A DNA stretch of 64,000 nt from Meandrina meandrites (GCA_963693305.1 OY855912.1:9527001-9591000); one strand, 5' to 3'. Numbered from the stretch's first letter, positions 1-8,033 are shown. Notes: generated from the sequence alone by a model not told the origin. Numbers and translations are program-made.

Positions 1-2
1 AA

Positions 3-182
3 TCGGAAGAACAACAAGAAGAAGTCGAATTAACAGATATGGAAGAGTACGATTTGACAGGACCAGGAGAGCCGGTTTACGAAACACCAATCATGACGCC
101 GCAGCTGTACCGCAGAATAATGGCGAATGAGTTTAGCCAGGACCAGGTAGAGTACATAATAAAGAAAAGTTTGCACCTTTAA
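3..182 (+). CDS. C-terminal end of an acidic element ORF (5' partial)
   Basis: Frame 3 is open from the window edge to a TAA at 180-182 and gives 59 residues. The first part is strongly acidic and is followed by a segment reading TPQLYRRIMANEF and then QVEYIIKKS, which looks like a short helical tail. The start is missing because the window begins inside the gene. It lies on the same strand as the next two small ORFs, about 190 bases upstream of the first. I do not recognise the family. Confidence 0.45.
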   Translation, partial: SEEQQEEVELTDMEEYDLTGPGEPVYETPIMTPQLYRRIMANEFSQDQVEYIIKKSLHL

Positions 183-368
183 GAAGTTAATCGCCAGCAG
201 CATCAAGAATAGCTTCCACAGCTTGAGCTGTAATAAGTTTGACATCATTCACCCAAAAGGGAGCAGAAAGGTCTTTGAAAGCGCACACAATCGCGTGGAA
301 CAGCACAATCATACTATATAAACTGTAAATATTTTTGCCACCATTTGGAGAAAAGCAGCAGGTTGTAA
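183..368. other. intergenic spacer with TATATAA motif
   Basis: AT-rich spacer between the partial ORF and the 99-residue ORF. It contains TATATAA at 315-321, about 48 bases before the ATG at 369, further away than the matching motif lies at most genes of this element. Minus-strand reading frames here look like chance. Confidence 0.4.
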
Positions 369-668
369 ATGTCACTCACACCCGAGCAAAAAAAGCTTTT
401 TAATAAAAAACTGGCTGAGATAATGGCGGAAGCAGCGAAAAAGTTCGAAGAAGAAATAAAAAAATATCAAAAAGACCCCTATGTGTATATCGATGGAATG
501 AAAATCAAGAAGACCCTTAACCAATGCATCCCATACACGGATGAAGCATGGGCAGAATACCTGCGGGACAAAGCGGACAGAGACAATAAACAGCTAATAA
601 ACTTCATAGATAAAGTTTTTTTCGAAGACGGCGGGCTGCAATTAGAGAAACACGGCATAAGGAAATAA
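369..668 (+). CDS. small helical protein, function unknown
   Basis: A 99-residue ORF starting with ATG at 369. The first 35 residues are rich in Lys, Glu and Ala and should form an amphipathic or coiled-coil helix; a second charged part follows. There is no signal peptide, membrane segment or Cys cluster. The next ORF starts 2 bases after the stop, so the two may share a transcript. I do not recognise a family. It is kept because it is open, lies in the gene-dense element and is on the same strand as its neighbour. Confidence 0.55.
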   Translation: MSLTPEQKKLFNKKLAEIMAEAAKKFEEEIKKYQKDPYVYIDGMKIKKTLNQCIPYTDEAWAEYLRDKADRDNKQLINFIDKVFFEDGGLQLEKHGIRK

Positions 669-670
669 AC

Positions 671-1084
671 ATGGATACATTAGAACTGTTACAAGCACTT
701 CCACAAGAACTTCGAGAAAAAATCTGCAACGAGTATATTGTAATAAAACTCTGGCAGCGTAAAATGCTTGGCTGGGACGAGGTTCGAAAAGAAATTAATA
801 AAGGCTTTGTAAAAATGAAGCTCAGACAGCGAAAAACTCTTGGCTGGGATAAAGTTCATGCTGCAATTAATGAAGCTCCATTTTGTGATCGCAATAAACA
901 AATTGTAAGGGTCTTGTTCTGTTATAAATGTGACAGAAGCAGATGTTCGCGAAATGGTCTCTGTAATCTGTGTATTAGGAATGGATTCAGACACTATCTC
1001 GGTTATCCTATTTTTGATGAAAATGTTTATGATGAGTGCTTCAAGAGATCTTTCTTCTCGAAATGGAGAGGAGTCTTTGCGTGA
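671..1084 (+). CDS. small protein with duplicated WD-containing unit and Cys-rich motif
   Basis: 137 residues. The N-terminus (LPQELREKICNEYI) resembles the first helix of an F-box, which is only a suggestion. It is followed by two copies of a roughly 22-residue unit, each holding LGWD (about residues 27-48 and 49-70); the underlying DNA is also duplicated. A Cys cluster (CYKC, then CSRNGLCNLC, about residues 83-103) could bind zinc. The ATG lies two bases after the previous stop, with no TATATA motif of its own. It may be a host-interaction protein, but that is inference. The 68-residue ORF at 930-1136 in another frame is treated as a shadow. Confidence 0.6.
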   Translation: MDTLELLQALPQELREKICNEYIVIKLWQRKMLGWDEVRKEINKGFVKMKLRQRKTLGWDKVHAAINEAPFCDRNKQIVRVLFCYKCDRSRCSRNGLCNLCIRNGFRHYLGYPIFDENVYDECFKRSFFSKWRGVFA

Positions 1085-1180
1085 TATTTCTGAGAAGAAG
1101 AAGAACGGAAATCAATATTTAAGTGAAGTTTGTTGAACAAACAACACAAGGGACGACTGTTTATTTTTTCTGCTTTTTGA

Positions 1181-2800
1181 TTACCTATAATAAGAATCAT
1201 CTATTAAAACTAAACTTACAAATGCTTTTTTTGCAATACCTGGGGGCGAGCTAAAAGGATTATAACCAAGTGCAACGAAATACATTCCCAAAGAATCTCC
1301 CTCGTTAAATTTAATTCTTCGATCACCACTTAAACGGGGTGCCACATATTGGTAATTGATACCATGGATATTCCTTGTACTTTCAAATACTTTATGAGAT
1401 ATTGAATCGATGCTAAACTTTACACCTATTTTTTGAAAAGGCCTATCATGATAGTCATTAGAAATTGCTAAACCATCAAGGATGCAAGGAAATGGTACTA
1501 ATACACGAAAGTCATTTCCGAATTTAACATATTTTCTATCACTTGGAGGATTCAATTGTTCCTTTATATCCCAAGTTCCAGGTATTATTATTTTAGGGCG
1601 GAAATCTTTAAACGCATAACCGTTAAGATCAAAATCTTTTTGTAACCTGATTGTATCGTTGTCTATTGTGTAGCCTCGATCATAATTTTTTATTTGAAAA
1701 AAGTTCATATCTAAATTTGTTTGTAGAGTAAAATCGCCGCCGGAATCGAGAAAGAAAACATCATCATAAATAATTCCGTCTATATCTGATTGATACCCCT
1801 TAACACCGTAAATGATTAAAGCGGCCTTTTCACTAGGTGCTGAACCATCATAACCCGGATTTAAAATATCAAAATAGATAGTGTCGTCATTCTTTTCTTT
1901 TAATTTGTAAGTATTAAAAATGATCCTTATATACGGAGGGTTATGGGTGGCAAAGCGTTTGGTGTGGTAGGTAATAGTACTGGAGGCCAACTTGTTTAAA
2001 GGGTTAAGAAACCAGTTTTGGTCGTTTTTGTTTTTAGGGTAAAAGAACTCAACACATATAGTGTACTCTCCTTCTTTTAGAGGTGTTTTAGTCAACGCCA
2101 AACGCGAGTTGAAAGAATTGTTACTTGTTTTTATAATGTTAAAAGTGTAAGCCTTTTTATTGACACTGTGAAGGTTGGATGTAAAGTCTTCAACGGTAAC
2201 AGAAGAAATATTGTTTACAGCTGAAACACCAACCCTTTGGGTTAAAAACCCTAAGTCATTCTTTTTATGAGCGTGCCCAGTTGTAATTGCGGAGGAGCCC
2301 ACATATTTTTTCATTGAAGTGAGATTTACAGCATCCTGATCACCCGTAGGATTCGCAAGTTGCTTTATCGCATGGTCTTTCATGAGAATATCTCCAGTAA
2401 TATTAACGGTTGATACATCCCCACTATCACCCTTTTCACCTTTTTCTCCTTTTGGACCAATAGCGCCCTTTGAACCCGCAGGTCCAGTTGCTCCAGTGGG
2501 TCCCGCGGGTCCAGTTGCTCCAGTTGGTCCTGTAGGTCCCGTTGCTCCCGCAGGGCCAGCAGGTCCGGTCGGTCCTTGTGAGCCTCTTTCGCCTTTTATT
2601 CCTTTTTCTCCAGCATCACCTTTATCTCCTTTAGGACCTTGTGGGCCAGTATTTCCCTTATCACCTTTTTCACCTTTAGGGCCACGCGCTCCAGTTGCGC
2701 CAGTCGGACCAGCAGGACCAGCAGGGCCGGCTTCCCCTCGGATTGAAGTAGACTCTTCATGTGTTTGAGTTGCACCCGTCGCACCGTTAAGAAACCCCAT
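1181..2800 (-). CDS. collagen-like fibre protein candidate
   Basis: 539 residues. After a short N-terminus, about residues 22-130 form a nearly unbroken Gly-X-Y array with frequent [10 protein letters not shown] and GEKGDKG units, the pattern of collagen-like triple helices in viral and phage fibres. The array is followed by [16 protein letters not shown], which resembles the trimer-forming segments of phage tail fibres. A related segment ([11 protein letters not shown]) occurs later, and the rest looks globular and beta-rich. The gene is not part of the Polinton core set. A role as a capsid-surface or receptor-binding fibre is inferred from architecture and from its place beside the packaging ATPase. 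TATATAGAG lies 3 bases before the ATG on the coding strand. Confidence 0.8.
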   Translation of the reverse strand: MGFLNGATGATQTHEESTSIRGEAGPAGPAGPTGATGARGPKGEKGDKGNTGPQGPKGDKGDAGEKGIKGERGSQGPTGPAGPAGATGPTGPTGATGPAGPTGATGPAGSKGAIGPKGEKGEKGDSGDVSTVNITGDILMKDHAIKQLANPTGDQDAVNLTSMKKYVGSSAITTGHAHKKNDLGFLTQRVGVSAVNNISSVTVEDFTSNLHSVNKKAYTFNIIKTSNNSFNSRLALTKTPLKEGEYTICVEFFYPKNKNDQNWFLNPLNKLASSTITYHTKRFATHNPPYIRIIFNTYKLKEKNDDTIYFDILNPGYDGSAPSEKAALIIYGVKGYQSDIDGIIYDDVFFLDSGGDFTLQTNLDMNFFQIKNYDRGYTIDNDTIRLQKDFDLNGYAFKDFRPKIIIPGTWDIKEQLNPPSDRKYVKFGNDFRVLVPFPCILDGLAISNDYHDRPFQKIGVKFSIDSISHKVFESTRNIHGINYQYVAPRLSGDRRIKFNEGDSLGMYFVALGYNPFSSPPGIAKKAFVSLVLIDDSYYR

Positions 2801-2802
2801 CT

Positions 2803-3435
2803 CTATATATTTTCGTCAAAATTTTTAAGTGTGGTTTTTCTTGGTTTGTCGTGGTATAAAAAAGAATATTTAGCATCGGTAGCCCTTTCAAGCAGCGCTC
2901 TGTCAATTCCCAATTCATCAGCAATACGGTTATTTTCTCTGGGAAGAAAGTTGAAAATGCAAAAGTGGCTACAATTATCTCGGATGTTTTTGGGGACCTT
3001 AAAATAGCTTTGAGAAAGATAAATGACGCTGCAATTGCGGTGGCGACCGTTGATAAAATAATCGATAATGTCGTTTTGGTTGCTTTCACAAACCATGTCA
3101 TCGAAAATTACAATCTTTTGATTGTCAGTGGACAGCGTTTCCAAAGGAATAACATCGTTGGCACCTTCAATAACATTATAGCCAGCCACAGGATTGACTC
3201 TTGTGTCGAAATCATCAATCAAATATTGGTACTTGTCTTGATGCAGGTTCTTAGCGCAAAGGTAAATTTTGTCGTAGACCAACAGCCTGTAAAGCATATG
3301 CATGAGAATATTTGTCTTACCAGAGTTGCTTGGCCCGCAAATAAGCATCCGAAAGGTATCTGCTGGCATACAAGGGTGGCCTTGCTTGTAATTACTTTTT
3401 GTAGTCAAACTGGGATCGTAATTGGGAATTTTCAT
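2803..3435 (-). CDS. genome-packaging ATPase (FtsK/HerA type)
   Basis: 210 residues. Walker A is GPSNSGKT at residues 34-41. Walker B is IVIFDD at 108-113, followed by a [14 protein letters not shown] segment near 138-151 that fits the sensor region of this family. Length and order match the compact packaging ATPases of Polintons and related DNA viruses, which pump the genome into the preformed capsid. The stop lies 2 bases before the ATG of the collagen-like gene, and the start is divergent from the Pro/Ser-rich gene. All key residues are present. Confidence 0.92.
   Translation of the reverse strand: MKIPNYDPSLTTKSNYKQGHPCMPADTFRMLICGPSNSGKTNILMHMLYRLLVYDKIYLCAKNLHQDKYQYLIDDFDTRVNPVAGYNVIEGANDVIPLETLSTDNQKIVIFDDMVCESNQNDIIDYFINGRHRNCSVIYLSQSYFKVPKNIRDNCSHFCIFNFLPRENNRIADELGIDRALLERATDAKYSFLYHDKPRKTTLKNFDENI
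2804..2810 (-). promoter_or_regulatory. TATATA start-proximal motif, collagen-like gene
   Basis: On the minus strand ATATATAGAG runs directly into the ATG at 2800. It overlaps the last codons of the upstream ATPase gene, so the motif is kept inside coding sequence. Confidence 0.6.
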
Positions 3436-3445
3436 TTTTTTCTGT

Positions 3446-3453
3446 TATATATA
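3446..3453. promoter_or_regulatory. shared TATATATA between divergent genes
   Basis: A single TATATATA sits in the 28-base gap between the ATPase ATG (3435, minus) and the ATG at 3464 (plus). It is 10 bases from each start and reads the same on both strands, so it may serve both genes. Confidence 0.6.
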
Positions 3454-3463
3454 CGGCAAAAAT

Positions 3464-4360
3464 ATGTCCATGAAGAAGTGGCGAAAACTTGTCGGTGAAA
3501 AGGCTGAAGTTGAGCAGCAGAACGACAAAATCCTCGCGGCAATAAAAAATAACAAAATCAATAAAGAGTTTGGTCAGCTATCAGGTGAGGATTTGTTCAA
3601 ACCTATCACATCGCGGCTTGACAAACTCCAAGTAGGGGATAGCAACTCAGCTGCTGAGCCAAAAGAAGAGGTCCCAGACTATGGTATGGATGAGTTTGAT
3701 TTAAATAACCCCTTCGATGGAGATTTTAACCCGGATGCGGAAACTCCACCACCTTCACCAACACCATCACCAACACCATCACCATCACCATCACCATCAC
3801 CATCACCATCACCATCACCAACATCAACACCGTTACCACCTTTAGCTGAAGAGGAAGAAATGGAAGAAATGGAAGAAGAGCAACCAAGTACAAGTGGGGT
3901 AAAACCCCAACCAAGTAAATGGGGGCCACCACAAGAACTGGTTATCGAGGGATCAGAGTCAACTGACCTGCAGACACTAAACAGCATGTTAACAAAAAAT
4001 AAAAACAATCCCAACTATGTGGTAAAAAGCAAAAAATCAAAATTCTACGGCGACACATTGGCAGTGATAAAAAAAAAGAGAGATGAAATTCTTGAAAGGA
4101 GAAAAAGAGGGGTTAAAATCCCCACACAGCAGCTGATGCCCGATGTTGATGATGATGAACCCGACAGAGAAATGGAAGGAAGCGGAAGTGTTGATCCAAA
4201 CGCTTTGGTTGACAGGCTACACTTAAGCTTGGCGTCTATACAGGCGGGCAACACTTCACTGAAGCTGAAAAAACAGGTCCAGCAGATGTTGGGGTTGCTG
4301 GTAAAGCTAAAGGAAATAACGCAAAAAGAAGCCCACAAAATTTTGGGCACAATTATATAA
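3464..4360 (+). CDS. Pro/Ser-rich acidic protein, probable minor virion component
   Basis: 298 residues from the ATG at 3464; an ATG 42 bases upstream is in frame but lies before the TATATATA motif, so the later start is preferred. The N-terminal third is charged. Residues about 95-125 are a PSPTPSPS repeat encoded by a CCATCA microsatellite, followed by a Glu-rich stretch. The last 70 residues are Leu/Lys-rich and helical. It lies between the packaging ATPase and the minor capsid protein, where Polintons often carry a structural protein of this low-complexity kind. I do not recognise a named family. Confidence 0.7.
   Translation: MSMKKWRKLVGEKAEVEQQNDKILAAIKNNKINKEFGQLSGEDLFKPITSRLDKLQVGDSNSAAEPKEEVPDYGMDEFDLNNPFDGDFNPDAETPPPSPTPSPTPSPSPSPSPSPSPSPTSTPLPPLAEEEEMEEMEEEQPSTSGVKPQPSKWGPPQELVIEGSESTDLQTLNSMLTKNKNNPNYVVKSKKSKFYGDTLAVIKKKRDEILERRKRGVKIPTQQLMPDVDDDEPDREMEGSGSVDPNALVDRLHLSLASIQAGNTSLKLKKQVQQMLGLLVKLKEITQKEAHKILGTII
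3641..3655 (+). repeat. short palindrome family 2 (AGCAACTCAGCTGCT)
   Basis: A near-perfect 6+3+6 palindrome with one mismatch, preceded by GGGGAT. It is in frame inside the Pro/Ser-rich ORF and related to the copies at 5603, 10624 and 11202. Confidence 0.6.
3757..3820 (+). repeat. CCATCA microsatellite inside ORF
   Basis: About ten copies of CCATCA or CCAACA encode the Pro-Ser/Pro-Thr run of the surrounding gene. The copy number is likely to vary between element copies. Confidence 0.85.
3893..3912 (+). repeat. short palindrome family 1 (GGGGTAAAACCCC)
   Basis: AAGTGGGGTAAAACCCCAAC lies inside the Pro/Ser-rich ORF. It matches the hairpin found at 5445, 7988, 8671 and 8957 and is the most diverged copy, with one extra A in the loop. 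Confidence 0.6.
4354..4360 (+). promoter_or_regulatory. TATATAA start-proximal motif, minor capsid gene
   Basis: TATATAA overlaps the stop codon of the Pro/Ser-rich gene and lies 5 bases before the minor capsid ATG at 4366. Confidence 0.6.
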
Positions 4361-4365
4361 GCAAC

Positions 4366-5151
4366 ATGTCAACCCATTTTCATTTCAACCTGTTGCTCGA
4401 CTCGCAGCTGGCCAAACAAAACAACGCCAACACCAAGTCACATGACTTCACAATTAAGTTTGACCCGCCAATTGCTTTAGAACCCTCCAAATCATACAAG
4501 GCGGCGTTAAATGAGCTGGTATCTATGACATATTCGTGGTACAACATCGCGAAACAGTACAACAACAACGAGTTCAAATGGCGGAAAAAAACAGAGAACT
4601 GGAAAACCGTGACAATTCCGGATGGAATGTATGATTACGACGGTCTCAACACCACCATTCAGGCACTAATCGGAAGAGTGGATCCCAAGGATGAAAAATC
4701 CAAGTTTATTTTTCAGCTGTATTTTCACACCACAACGTATCGGGCGGTCATTCTGTTGCAGGACGGCTACGAGCTTGATCTAAGTGGAGGTGAATTTGCT
4801 GCGTTGCTGGGTTTTGACAAGAAAACAATAGATGGAGCGAACAATAGGAGCGACCGCGTGCCAAATATAACAAGAGGCGTCGACTGGATCTACATCCATT
4901 GTGACCTCATTACAAGGGCTGTAGACAACATCGGGGGCGACGTTATGTTCTCTTTTTCAACCGCTGAACTCTCCGTCAGCTACCCCTTTTCAAAAGAACC
5001 CCGCCGCCTCCTGTGGCACCCGGTGAACAAAAATAGAATCAATGCGATAAATATCAAAATCACGGACGGGCGCAACAACATTATAGATCTGAATGACCAA
5101 GACGTGGCTTTAAATATCATCATTGAAGAAGAAACACCTAAGCTCATCTGA
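4366..5151 (+). CDS. minor capsid protein (penton, single jelly-roll type)
   Basis: 261 residues. The order of features fits Polinton penton proteins: an N-terminal segment with a DF-type strand (HDFTIKFDPPIAL), a YKAALNELVSMTYSWYNI segment, a PDGMYDYDGLNTTIQ segment and alternating beta-rich stretches to the end. These proteins form the five-fold vertices of the capsid beside the hexameric major capsid protein. The position between ATPase and major capsid genes supports the call. The ORF is complete, with no membrane or signal segment. The assignment rests on family pattern and context rather than on catalytic residues. Confidence 0.82.
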   Translation: MSTHFHFNLLLDSQLAKQNNANTKSHDFTIKFDPPIALEPSKSYKAALNELVSMTYSWYNIAKQYNNNEFKWRKKTENWKTVTIPDGMYDYDGLNTTIQALIGRVDPKDEKSKFIFQLYFHTTTYRAVILLQDGYELDLSGGEFAALLGFDKKTIDGANNRSDRVPNITRGVDWIYIHCDLITRAVDNIGGDVMFSFSTAELSVSYPFSKEPRRLLWHPVNKNRINAINIKITDGRNNIIDLNDQDVALNIIIEEETPKLI

Positions 5152-5204
5152 AAATAATTTACACATAGCTCATCATTGAAAATAATTTACACCTAAGTAT
5201 AACA
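5152..5204 (+). repeat. two imperfect copies of a 27-base unit before the basic-protein gene
   Basis: GAAAATAATTTACAC occurs twice, 28 bases apart (about 5150 and 5178), each preceded by AGCTCATC. No clear TATATA motif precedes the ATG at 5205; AAGTATAAC is the nearest. Confidence 0.5.
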
Positions 5205-5705
5205 ATGAATCATCCGAGCGAGTGGGCGAGATATTATGACGCACCAAACGGAACCTATAGATACAGACACAAAGGTACGGGGGTTGTAAGAGACACCCTG
5301 ATGAATATAGGAAAGCGGTTCAAAAAGCAAGTCACCCGTCAGACGTTGGAGAAGGCTGTAAATAAAGCCTCGAAGCAAATGCTAAAAAAAGCCGCAGAAA
5401 AAGCAGAAGAAAAAGCGGCAGACAAGATACAAGCGGTTTTGCGCAGTGGGGATACCCCACGCCCCCAAGGTAAAAAGACCCCAAGTGTAAAACCAAAGAG
5501 TAAAAAGACTCCAACTGTAAAACCAAAGAGTAAAAAGACCCCATCACAGAAACTTAGTACAGAGTCGAAACAAAAACTGAAGAAGATGCTAAACCCTGGG
5601 GTAGCAACTCAGTTAAGCAGGGATTCACGGAAAAAGTTGCAACAGATTTTAAATGCGGGTCGGGCTGCAAGGATGAAAGTAAACCAATTGATAGCGGAAA
5701 ATTAA
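5205..5705 (+). CDS. lysine-rich basic protein, probable virion core/DNA-condensing protein
   Basis: 166 residues. The N-terminus has several Tyr and Arg residues, the middle is an Ala/Lys/Glu helix (about residues 45-75), and then come three copies of a KKTPSVKPKS-type repeat (about 89-118) and a basic helical tail. The charge and repeats resemble adenovirus-type core proteins that neutralise packaged DNA; that role is inferred. It lies between the minor and major capsid genes. Two short palindromes (5445 and 5603) fall inside the ORF and are translated. Confidence 0.72.
   Translation: MNHPSEWARYYDAPNGTYRYRHKGTGVVRDTLMNIGKRFKKQVTRQTLEKAVNKASKQMLKKAAEKAEEKAADKIQAVLRSGDTPRPQGKKTPSVKPKSKKTPTVKPKSKKTPSQKLSTESKQKLKKMLNPGVATQLSRDSRKKLQQILNAGRAARMKVNQLIAEN
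5445..5466 (+). repeat. short palindrome family 1 (AGTGGGGATACCCCAC)
   Basis: A hairpin with 7-base arms (AGTGGGG-AT-ACCCCAC) followed by GCCCCC, in frame inside the basic-protein ORF, where it encodes Ser-Gly-Asp-Thr-Pro. Confidence 0.7.
5602..5618 (+). repeat. short palindrome family 2, partial (TAGCAACTCAGTTAAGC)
   Basis: Shares GGGGTAGCAACTCAGTT with the copy at 10617-10637 and then diverges. Located in the basic-protein ORF. Confidence 0.55.
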
Positions 5706-5723
5706 AATAATTTTTTAAAAAGA

Positions 5724-5731
5724 TATATAGG
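5724..5731 (+). promoter_or_regulatory. TATATAGG start-proximal motif, major capsid gene
   Basis: TATATAGG lies 7 bases before the major capsid ATG at 5739, in an AT-rich gap of 33 bases. Confidence 0.65.
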
Positions 5732-5738
5732 CCGCAAG

Positions 5739-7004
5739 ATGTTCAGAAGCCACAGGCATTTGGAAAAAACAGAGTATGTTCGTAACATGTTAGACAAACC
5801 GATCACTATCCCGGGTAACAATCAGCACCAGGTAAAAACAAACTATAAATTCACACTCACCGACCGAGACAACTGGTTTGACTGGTATAACGCCTACTTT
5901 CGGGCTGATTTCACTTTTGAGGCAACCGCGGATGGCGCGGCAGTTGCGGCGAACACCCAGTCAGCGCCCATTAACGGCTCATTTTCACTGATAAACAAAC
6001 TTGTGGTAAAATCATCGGGCAAAAACATTTACAACGTGGACAACATTCACAAGCTCATATTTATCAAAAACTTGTTGGATTTTTCAGATGACTTTGCAAG
6101 GAGCGCAGCGAAAGATCAGTTTTGGTATTTGGATACGGCGGATAGCGATGTAACAGCCGCCGCTGCCACTAACCTTGGAATCAGACAAAGAGGTTTGCTT
6201 GCCCATGCTGGTCTTACGGTTGAAACCCTTATACCACTTAACAGGTACTCATTCTTTGAAGAGCTGAGTGACAAGCTTCTTCCCCCCATGCAGATGGAGT
6301 TCGAAATTGAGCTACAATCGGATGCAGAGCTGATTTGGCAAAACGATGGCACCAATCGCAGGATAGTGGTGAGAAACTTCGAGCTGTGGGTTCCAATGCT
6401 GCGTTTCACCAGCGAAGGACAGAAGATCGCAAACGAAAACTTTTTGAAACCTCAGAAATGGACGTACCTGAATGAAATGATCCAACCCAGCAGCAGCCGG
6501 CGTGACGCTTTCGGACAGTGGCAGATAAATCCCGGCGTAAAGGATGCCAAGCATGTTTTCATTTTCATTCAACAGTCAAGGAAGAAGGACGCCTTGACTC
6601 AAAACCCCTACTTCTTTGACACCTTTGACATTGACGGAGACAATTCAGCCAAGCTAGCGACCTGCCGGCTACAGTACGGCTCTTCACAGTACTATCCGGA
6701 GCTGGACTACGACGCAAACTTCAAACTGCGCATTCTTAATGACTTAAAGAACTACCGGTACCGCAAAAACGACTACAACACCGGTGTTCAGCTTCAGCCC
6801 AACAACTTCAAGGATTTATACCCAGTACTCTATTTTGACTTACGCGAAAACAAGGATAACAAGACCAACGACCCGAAGCAGATGGTTTTCCACTACAAGC
6901 TCAACGAGGCGGCCAACGCGCAAGACTACACCATTTATGCAGGAATTTTGTACGAGTCCGAACTTGTTCTCAGGCAGGTGGGTAATGAGCTAGTGATGGT
7001 ATAG
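5739..7004 (+). CDS. major capsid protein (double jelly-roll)
   Basis: 421 residues. Recognised from the family layout: an N-terminal segment with ITIPGNNQHQVKTNYKF and LTDRDNWFDWYNAYF, a first beta-rich domain with SFSLINKLVVKSSGKNIYNVDN, a linker with a YSFFEELSDKLLPPMQMEFEIEL strand pair (given here in parts), then a second domain ending in YAGILYESELVLRQVGNE. In Polintons and adenovirus-like viruses this protein trimerises into pseudo-hexameric capsomers. It is shorter than many Polinton homologues but complete, with no internal stop. It follows the minor capsid and basic-protein genes, and its own start motif lies just upstream. Confidence 0.88.
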   Translation: MFRSHRHLEKTEYVRNMLDKPITIPGNNQHQVKTNYKFTLTDRDNWFDWYNAYFRADFTFEATADGAAVAANTQSAPINGSFSLINKLVVKSSGKNIYNVDNIHKLIFIKNLLDFSDDFARSAAKDQFWYLDTADSDVTAAAATNLGIRQRGLLAHAGLTVETLIPLNRYSFFEELSDKLLPPMQMEFEIELQSDAELIWQNDGTNRRIVVRNFELWVPMLRFTSEGQKIANENFLKPQKWTYLNEMIQPSSSRRDAFGQWQINPGVKDAKHVFIFIQQSRKKDALTQNPYFFDTFDIDGDNSAKLATCRLQYGSSQYYPELDYDANFKLRILNDLKNYRYRKNDYNTGVQLQPNNFKDLYPVLYFDLRENKDNKTNDPKQMVFHYKLNEAANAQDYTIYAGILYESELVLRQVGNELVMV

Positions 7005-7023
7005 TGGAATTGGCTACTTTGTT

Positions 7024-7049
7024 GCAACTTTGTAGCAACTTTGTAGCAA
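7024..7049 (+). repeat. 12-base tandem repeat in spacer
   Basis: GCAACTTTGTA is repeated about twice after the major capsid stop. It contains TAGCAACT, the start of palindrome family 2, so it may be a decayed relative. Confidence 0.4.
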
Positions 7050-7076
7050 ATGAAAGTGAAATAATTTTTGTATGAA

Positions 7077-7083
7077 ATATAAG
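7077..7083 (+). promoter_or_regulatory. ATATAAG start-proximal motif
   Basis: AAATATAAGAG runs directly into the ATG at 7086. Confidence 0.5.
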
Positions 7084-7085
7084 AG

Positions 7086-7571
7086 ATGACGACTTACTAT
7101 CCGCACAAGATTTCACTTTCAGACGGGCAGAAGGTAAGCCTCGCGCGGGCCTTTGGGCGAGGAGAAGCTGTTACGCTCAGATTTAAAAACGAGGCTATAA
7201 CCGGCGGCAGCGACACTTTGCACTTGACCGCCAGGCAGATCAAAAAAATAGAGCGCGCTATCAAAAACAAAACGGGCGTGGACATAGACATGAGCAAGAC
7301 ACAAATCAGACATGTGCGCACGCGTAGCGGCACTTTGCCCTTGACCCCCAGACAGATCAAAGAAATAGAGCGCGCTATCAAAAACAAAACGGGCATGGAC
7401 ATAGACATGAGCAAGAGACAAATCAGACATACGCCCAAGCTGGCGAATGGTGCAGGAATGCGGGTTAAACCTCCAACAGGATCAGGAATGCGCATCAACC
7501 CTCCACCATATATGCGCCCACCACCATTTATAGGTTCTTGGGGTGATCAAAAAAAAGCCCGCCTTCGTTGA
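7086..7571 (+). CDS. protein with tandem LTxxQIxxIxxAxxxxxGxxIxMS units
   Basis: 161 residues. Two nearly identical units occupy about residues 47-76 and 86-115 (LTARQIKKIERAIKNKTG and LTPRQIKEIERAIKNKTG), a tandem duplication of 117 bases. A diverged third unit (LSDGQKVSLARAF) starts near residue 11. The tail is Pro/Gly-rich (PPTGSGMRINPPP). The motif recurs in small structural proteins of adenovirus-like elements, but I cannot name a function. The 3' end overlaps the open frame of the protease across an eight-A run at 7549-7556, a +1 step away. Confidence 0.72.
   Translation: MTTYYPHKISLSDGQKVSLARAFGRGEAVTLRFKNEAITGGSDTLHLTARQIKKIERAIKNKTGVDIDMSKTQIRHVRTRSGTLPLTPRQIKEIERAIKNKTGMDIDMSKRQIRHTPKLANGAGMRVKPPTGSGMRINPPPYMRPPPFIGSWGDQKKARLR
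7527..7534 (+). promoter_or_regulatory. TTTATAGG start-proximal motif, protease gene
   Basis: TTTATAGG lies inside the previous ORF, 8 bases before the GTG at 7543. The spacing matches the major capsid gene, which supports a start at 7543 even though the codon there is not ATG. Confidence 0.45.
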
Positions 7572-8013
7572 TGTTCCCTTAACTGATTATGACTTGCAGC
7601 GATGGTGCCAATACTTGAAAATCCCTATTAAAGGTATATTTGCGAGAGACGAGATCCACGTGAAAAACCACTCCCCTTGTATAATCAACATGGATGATCT
7701 TGGAGGGCCAGGCACCCATTGGGTATGCTGCTGGGATGGAACTGAATATTTTGACTCTTTTGGTTTACCTCCACCTGCGGAATGGGAAATAGAGTTGATT
7801 CTTGAAGGTAAACAGACCTTTCTTCGGAATGACAACCAGCTTCAGTGGGAATCCAGTGTGCGCTGTGGCTATTACTGTTTGCTTTTCCTGAATGAGCGTA
7901 ACAAAGGCCGGTCGTTTCGAGATATTTTGAGCATGTTTTCTGAAAATACACGCGCCAACGAGGCTGTGGTGAAGGATTATTTTACACAGTGGGGTAAACC
8001 CCACACCCCATGA
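7543..8013 (+). CDS. adenovirus-type cysteine protease (start codon uncertain)
   Basis: 156 residues if read from GTG at 7543. The catalytic triad of the adenain family is visible: His59 in GTHW, Asp71 in YFDSFG and Cys108 in VRCGYYC, with Gln near 99-101 as the likely oxyanion-hole residue. The enzyme matures capsid and core proteins in related viruses. The frame opens only at 7534, after a stop, and has no ATG before codon 50. Possible explanations are a non-ATG start, loss of the ATG, a +1 shift from the previous ORF on the A-run at 7549-7556, or an assembly error in that run. The 3' end contains a short palindrome (7988-8010) that encodes the last residues. Confidence 0.85.
   Translation: MIKKKPAFVDVPLTDYDLQRWCQYLKIPIKGIFARDEIHVKNHSPCIINMDDLGGPGTHWVCCWDGTEYFDSFGLPPPAEWEIELILEGKQTFLRNDNQLQWESSVRCGYYCLLFLNERNKGRSFRDILSMFSENTRANEAVVKDYFTQWGKPHTP
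7988..8010 (+). repeat. short palindrome family 1 (AGTGGGGTAAACCCCAC)
   Basis: AGTGGGGTAAACCCCACACC and two more C form the last codons of the protease, ending one codon before the stop. The arms GTGGGGT/ACCCCAC pair perfectly. Confidence 0.75.
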
Positions 8014-8025
8014 ATTTTGGTTAAT

Positions 8026-8033
8026 TATATAGG
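8026..8033 (+). promoter_or_regulatory. TATATAGG start-proximal motif, leader gene 1
   Basis: AATTATATAGG is immediately followed by the ATG at 8034. The same stretch precedes leader genes 2 and 3. Confidence 0.7.

Noticed and set aside
2382..2768. 128-residue plus-strand ORF rich in Pro and Gly
   Set aside because: It is the antisense shadow of the collagen-like Gly-X-Y array.
3422..3463. Upstream in-frame ATG for the Pro/Ser-rich gene
   Set aside because: It lies before the TATATATA motif and overlaps the ATPase start; the ATG at 3464 fits the pattern of the other genes.
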